Origin: Cloeon dipterum
Taxonomy: Eukaryota > Arthropoda > Insecta > Ephemeroptera > Baetidae
DNA length: 64,000 bases
Reading direction: 5' to 3'
Assembly: GCF_949628265.1 (NCBI RefSeq)
Contig: NC_088790.1
Coordinates: 11,784,545-11,848,544, forward strand
This document shows, one piece after another, positions 60,401 through 64,000 of the stretch. Numbering within the stretch: position 1 is the stretch's first letter; every line of letters starts with the position of its first letter. Below the pieces are notes generated by a model, which made no database searches, was not told the origin of the DNA, and saw nothing but the letters and a program-made list of their open reading frames with translations. Both the position numbers and the translations under genes were made by a program.

Positions 60401-62468
60401 ATTCGCAAACTTCCATCGATAGGTGAAGATGCTACGTTCAGCGTGGGCAAGTGGAATATCAATAAGAAAACTAAGTAAATTGACTATCTCACGGTTGATG
60501 AAATCGTTTGCGTCGAGAAAAGAAGCCTTAAAATTATTATATATTTTTTAAAAAAGATTATAAAGTTTGAGAATTTGCAACCTGTTTAGCGCAAGTGTAG
60601 CTCAAGCATGGAGGCTTTGTCGTCGTTGTCACAGGCACCTAAATTTCCTTATGACCCTGATTTATTTTGGAAATAAAAAACAAATAGACCTCGCAAATAT
60701 AATTTAAAGAAGTTGCGCAGATGACGTCATTCAAGACGTTGCTTTTCATAGGGCCAGGCCCTAAAGTGATCGAACCACAATCTTCCTCTTGACCAGTAGC
60801 GCTTATGCCACTTGGCTGTCCGGAGGTCCATGTCAGATTTTCTAGGACCGTGTTGTTTCCGTTGCACCAAATGTAGGTGCCCTCTTTCTGGTAATCACTC
60901 AACGAAGTCAAATACTCTCCCGCTAGCCCAGAGCCGTCAGCACCTAATTTTTTCCATTAGCAAGCACGTGGAAGTGCCACATGTTGAAATACTGTTTATC
61001 AGTTGGGAAATGCATGACAGGCGCTGCGATGATTCCACCGTAACTAATGACATCCCGAAAGTGCAGCAGTAGGATGCGGCGTCTGGCCACGATTTCTGTC
61101 CAAAATGAGACTTTTTGTGGTGGAGAAATTATAATTGAATTTATTAAACTTTATCCGTGCTGAAGAGGTAAAGACGATCACATGCGGGCTTTATGACTCC
61201 GTTGGTCACTGATTTTGCTGATATATTTTTATTGAAATTATATGACCGCTTAAAAATGAATATTACGTACGATCAACTAGGCCTTTAGCGTCAAGCTTTG
61301 TAACCTACGTTTTGATCAACATTAATTGATAATATTTTGCTCTGAAAATTGAGGTGATATCGTCCTGTAAAAATCTAAGATATTTCTGCTAATAAAATAG
61401 ATCGTATAAACATATTAAATTGAACAAAGCTACAACTAGAAATTAGTTATTGCAAAATTGATTAGTGGTTCTCAGAAAAATTAGATTTCACTCACCCGCA
61501 TAGTTAATTTTGCAAGATGCATTCGATTTTATGATTTATGTTACTAACTGAAACGTGCTTTATCCTAATTTGAATTTCGTCCTGGTTCAGGAAAAATTGC
61601 GCAACTTTCAACAACCAAACGTTAATTTCCTTGTTGCAAGAAAAGGGCAACAATCAATTCGACAATGAAAATTTGGGTGTTTGTCGAAAGATGCGCAATT
61701 TTACCTCGACCAGGAAGATTTGTTCCATCTAAGTAAGCGACTCTTACATCTGGTTTGCAGGCGAAAGAAATGCACGGTGGCAGAGTTGTGGTTGTTGTCG
61801 TCGTCGTAGTAGTAGTTGTTGTTGATGACGACGACGTGGACGTCGTTGTTGAAGTGGTGCCGGAGATTGCAGTTGTCGAATCAGTTGATATTGCGACAGT
61901 AGTAGCGGCTTCCGATGATTGTTGTATAGTGTTACTTCTTACGAGCGTTGTTGGAGCAACTGTTGAGATTTTATTTTTCTAGATTTTTCCTGAACCGCAT
62001 TCAAATTCAAGATGAGACTACTTGTTTTTTGGTGAAATGTCGTCTTTATTATTGCTGCTGTCTAAAATAAACAATTCACACCGAGTATGGTTATTAAGCC
62101 ATTTAATTTTTAAGAATCATACAGGTGGTAATTTGCTTGAGACAATGTTCCTGTCATTTCTGGTAATCGTAGAATTTGTTTGACAAATTGTATTCGAGCA
62201 GCATTTATGTATGTGTATTCTTCGCTGCAACTTTGTTACTGAAAAAGTATTAAATGTAGAATCCTCTGACTGAGGAAAGCTTGGTTTTAAATTTCACACC
62301 TATAAGGATCTTGTACGTGTTGGACAATATCGGAAGTTTAGAGGCTGTTTCAGCCTAAACGTTTGGAGACGAGAGTTTATAATAAGCTAACAAAATATTT
62401 AAATGCGTAACATTTACCATTAGCATGAAGAATATAAGAAAAAGAGGAAATAAATTTGTCCATTGCAT
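56967..62468 (-). CDS. Secreted protein with Thr-rich stalk and five C-type lectin domains
   Basis: Twenty-six exons join in phase into 929 residues: 62468-62418, 62061-62022, 61959-61748, 61341-61305, 61217-61150, 61095-60993, 60943-60690, 60638-60582, 60526-60493, 60431-60364, 59917-59815, 59722-59469, 59416-59326, 59275-59111, 59054-58810, 58747-58691, 58632-58599, 58541-58477, 58383-58275, 58224-58113, 58056-57918, 57850-57800, 57741-57708, 57479-57421, 57368-57266, 57211-56967. The first exon is a hydrophobic signal peptide (MQWTNLFPLFLIFFMLM). A Thr/Ser-rich mucin-like segment follows, then five C-type lectin domains separated by short Cys-containing linkers. Four domains end ..ICE at a donor; only the last has a stop. 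Insect C-type lectins bind microbial glycans in haemolymph or gut; a five-domain form recalls mannose-receptor ectodomains but lacks a membrane anchor. Exon 61,341-61,305 and a few weak splice sites are the least certain. Confidence 0.75.
57918..58541 (-). other. C-type lectin domain 4 (extra intron)
   Basis: Exons 58541-58477, 58383-58275, 58224-58113 and 58056-57918. It reads GKTYLFATNK, IPWAAAYDMCCKLGMDLLSVDS, FWTSGT, WNAGEPNNANEQEAC, WMQDVVC and YICE. EPN is present but the later ND motif is QD. The exon that is single in other domains is split here, inside the WNAGEPN motif. The linker before it (58,747-58,691) has Cys spacing CTPTCPNHATC. Confidence 0.8.
58810..59275 (-). other. C-type lectin domain 3 (fused exons)
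   Basis: Exons 59275-59111 and 59054-58810. It reads SACGRQYFISKG, NDAETECCKFGMRLLSIES, WKANEPSTPLGERC, YFNDNSC and FICE. The triplet is EPS. Here the two N-terminal exons seen in other domains are fused into one of 165 nt, and the linker exon (59,416-59,326, 91 nt) equals the 57+34-nt pair seen elsewhere. Confidence 0.82.
59469..60431 (-). other. C-type lectin domain 2
   Basis: Exons 60431-60364, 59917-59815 and 59722-59469. It reads IACGRMYFFSNAQ, KTWQEAASECC..MQLLSIED, WNAGEPNNDKGTENC, NFNDVNC and FICE. EPN plus the later ND pair is the mannose-type calcium and sugar site. The internal intron 59,918-60,363 holds nothing recognisable. Confidence 0.82.
60690..61217 (-). other. C-type lectin domain 1
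   Basis: Exons 61217-61150, 61095-60993 and 60943-60690. It reads ACDRLYLFSTDK, KSWPDAASYCC..GMSLVTVES, then WCNGNN, WTSGQPSG, EEDC, LNDVIC and YICE. The sugar-specificity triplet is QPS, close to the galactose-type QPD but with Ser at the third position. The exon start has two possible AGs (61,217 or 61,208). Confidence 0.78.
61748..61959 (-). other. Thr-rich mucin-like stalk of the lectin
   Basis: One exon encodes APTT..., a Ser/Thr-rich region and about a dozen consecutive Thr from mixed ACN codons, then LPPCISFACKPD. On the opposite strand it appears as GTT/GTC/GTA repeats. Dense Thr suggests O-glycosylation and an extended spacer before the first lectin domain. Confidence 0.75.
62418..62468 (-). 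other. Signal peptide exon of the lectin gene
   Basis: Seventeen codons, Met-Gln-Trp-Thr-Asn then a Leu/Phe/Ile core, ending at donor ATG|GTAAAT in phase 0. The next exon is also phase 0. No other such exon occurs between the lectin domains, which is the main argument for a single gene. Confidence 0.65.
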
Positions 62469-62941
62469 CACTAAACCTTCATATGAAAAGAGTTAATATA
62501 AATTACACTCTAGGTTTTGCAGGAAAAGGAAATTTCGTAAGCCATATATATTAGATTATAATTTTAACATTAAAATATTTTCGTGATCTACTTACCAACG
62601 CCCAACTAAAATTGCTTTCCAATTTATCACACCTGTGTAGCTCAACGTGTGATGGTAAAAATTTCAGCAGCGGAAACGTATCGCATCATTGACGTGTGAT
62701 TTTCCGGATGTTAGTCCCATTTTGTTCAATAATTTATGTCGCAAAAGAGCTGTCTGATAGGCAACTTTGGAAAAAATGCATCAAAACGATACAAAATATC
62801 GCTTTAGCACAGATCCAATGTATTAATTGCATAATATACACTCCACGGTTTCATTTCTAAATCATTACTTTTAATTTGTTTTTATTATTTCACAATATTT
62901 TTAAATCCCCAACAAAATACGCAAAATACCGATATTAATAA

Positions 62942-63262
62942 TTATTTTCCAAAGCATATGAGATAAAATTGTGTGATGGTGAAGCAGTGAGTGCACACGA
63001 GGCTTGCAACATATTTTTATTGATCAGAATTAGTTTGATTAATTAATAGTGCATTTCACAGCCTGAATTTATATCCAGCACAAGTTCAGTCCAAAGCAAT
63101 TGGGGTGGACGTCAAACTAGCGATAAGTGGTGTTGAGGTCAATATGTTTATAGCAAAGTTGAACATTTTCTTGTCTCCCACAAAGAGCAATAAATTTCAA
63201 TGTCCTTCAACAGTCAAGTAAAAACTATCTAAGTTGTTGTACGTACGCTTCAAAACATTTTA
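62942..63262 (-). pseudogene. Gustatory receptor remnant (last two exons)
   Basis: The minus strand 63,010-62,942 reads VASLVCTHCFTITQF..., parallel to IANFVCTYCFTITQMF at the receptor C terminus, and ends in TAA at the same relative place. The AG acceptor expected just before it is missing. Upstream, near 63,248-63,150, sequence similar to the penultimate receptor exon (AY..., then VGDKKMFN against VGDCKINR) is broken by stops and a frame change. It is a decayed tandem copy on the far side of the lectin gene. Confidence 0.65.
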
Positions 63263-64000
63263 CGCAAGGACGTGCAGATATAAATATTTTATTCAAGTTG
63301 AAAGGAGGAAAATTGAAAAGTAAAAACGAAAGGTATCTTTGTTTATTGATTAATTGTTTATTGAAAATTTGTATATGTTGTGAATACATTAAATTGCGAG
63401 TATTTGAAGAGACGAAACAGCGTTATTTTCTCGTGGACATGTACTTCACTTTCACCTGAGATAAACAGAGACTTTCAATTCTATTAGCTACTTATATTTC
63501 CTGAAAATTTTATTAATTAGACACGATCATATAGGAAATTAACTGAACAGTTTGTGCAAAATCTACTGATTAAAGTAAACGTATGATTAACATGATTAAA
63601 AAACATGATCTAATTGGTCGTTGAAACGGAAACTTGTGAGTAATTGAAGTCAATGTATAGTACTCAAGTGAATAATTGTATCTCTTTTTCGCAGATTGAT
63701 TTTGTATAAAAAGGGCAAGCTATTTCTACAATATGAAAATATGGGATTCATCATTCTTGCCTATGAGTTAAATGCTCATGAGATCACTAAGTCAACATTT
63801 GTTCCTACATTTGTTTGATACAGAGTATACTAATAATTTAATTATATGTACATTGATGCAGGATAAATATTTTTATGCATTTTTAAACTTACAGTTGATA
63901 ATCTCGATCGCTATAAGATTTTCAGGCTACGTTGCATAAGTAGAAGTTGTTATAGTTTAATATCACATTTTTGAAGGTGATGAGAAACAATTTTAACAGG
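63263..64000. other. AT-rich right edge
   Basis: No firm gene. A minus-strand AG|GTGAAAG at 63,456/63,455 opens a 33-nt frame (VKVKYMSTRK-stop, to 63,423) followed by several AATAAA hexamers. It could be a terminal exon of a gene to the right, but there is no family evidence. Confidence 0.3.

Noticed and set aside
61755..61982. Poly-Val open frame on the + strand
   Set aside because: Antisense of the Thr-rich lectin stalk, whose exon fits the lectin model in phase.
63423..63455. Possible terminal exon VKVKYMSTRK-stop on the minus strand
   Set aside because: Acceptor and downstream AATAAA are present but ten residues without an upstream exon are not enough to call a gene.
1..64000. Search for tRNA, rRNA, CRISPR arrays and bacterial operon signals
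   Set aside because: No tRNA A/B box pairs, rRNA segments or regularly spaced direct repeats were seen; the window is eukaryotic with spliced genes.

Overview
This is a eukaryotic nuclear window, almost certainly from an insect. Evidence: an ecdysteroid-kinase-like (CHK) gene, a gustatory-receptor-like gene, introns of about 50-70 bp with GT..AG ends, AATAAA poly(A) signals, and protein families with clear metazoan orthologues. An early-branching insect such as a mayfly is a guess; the sequence does not prove a species. I built gene models by hand, joining exons by reading phase and splice sites and checking that every exon length fits its phase. Nothing was confirmed by alignment or transcripts.

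Left half (1-35.6 kb, mostly + strand). A large cordon-bleu (COBL) actin-regulator gene has exons at 15,738-35,322. Its first exon lies upstream, probably outside the window: a textbook zero-length recursive splice site at 2,349/2,350 suggests the first 15.7 kb is one very long intron. A two-exon CHK kinase-like gene (12,961-14,294, minus strand) sits inside that intron. COBL encodes a ubiquitin-like COBL domain (with a GC-AG intron), proline-rich KxAPxPP motifs, an acidic coiled-coil segment with a pure GAG run, an LPAPP motif and a C-terminal WH2 actin-binding motif. A read-through exon predicts a shorter isoform ending at 21,430.

Middle (37.6-45.6 kb, minus strand). A complete Rab11-FIP (Rip11, class I) gene lies tail to tail with COBL. 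It has an N-terminal C2 domain, a Ser/Lys-rich middle and a C-terminal Rab11-binding domain, plus a likely optional 21-nt microexon.

46.99-48.67 kb. A nearly perfect 1.68-kb palindrome: two 812-bp arms around a 53-bp loop, without coding capacity. It looks like a foldback-type mobile element or hairpin-RNA locus.

Right part (49.5-64 kb). A five-exon + strand gene encodes a 941-aa protein I do not recognise except for a C-terminal MYND-like zinc finger. Next, on the minus strand, is a six-exon gustatory-receptor-like gene (53.8-55.4 kb), a broken receptor copy (about 56.3-56.5 kb), a 26-exon gene for one secreted protein with a Thr-rich stalk and five C-type lectin domains (57.0-62.5 kb), and a second receptor remnant (62.9-63.25 kb). 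The lectin exons repeat a modular pattern, so the domains arose by internal tandem duplication within or beside a receptor cluster. The remaining long stretches are AT-rich introns or intergenic DNA in which I see no gene.
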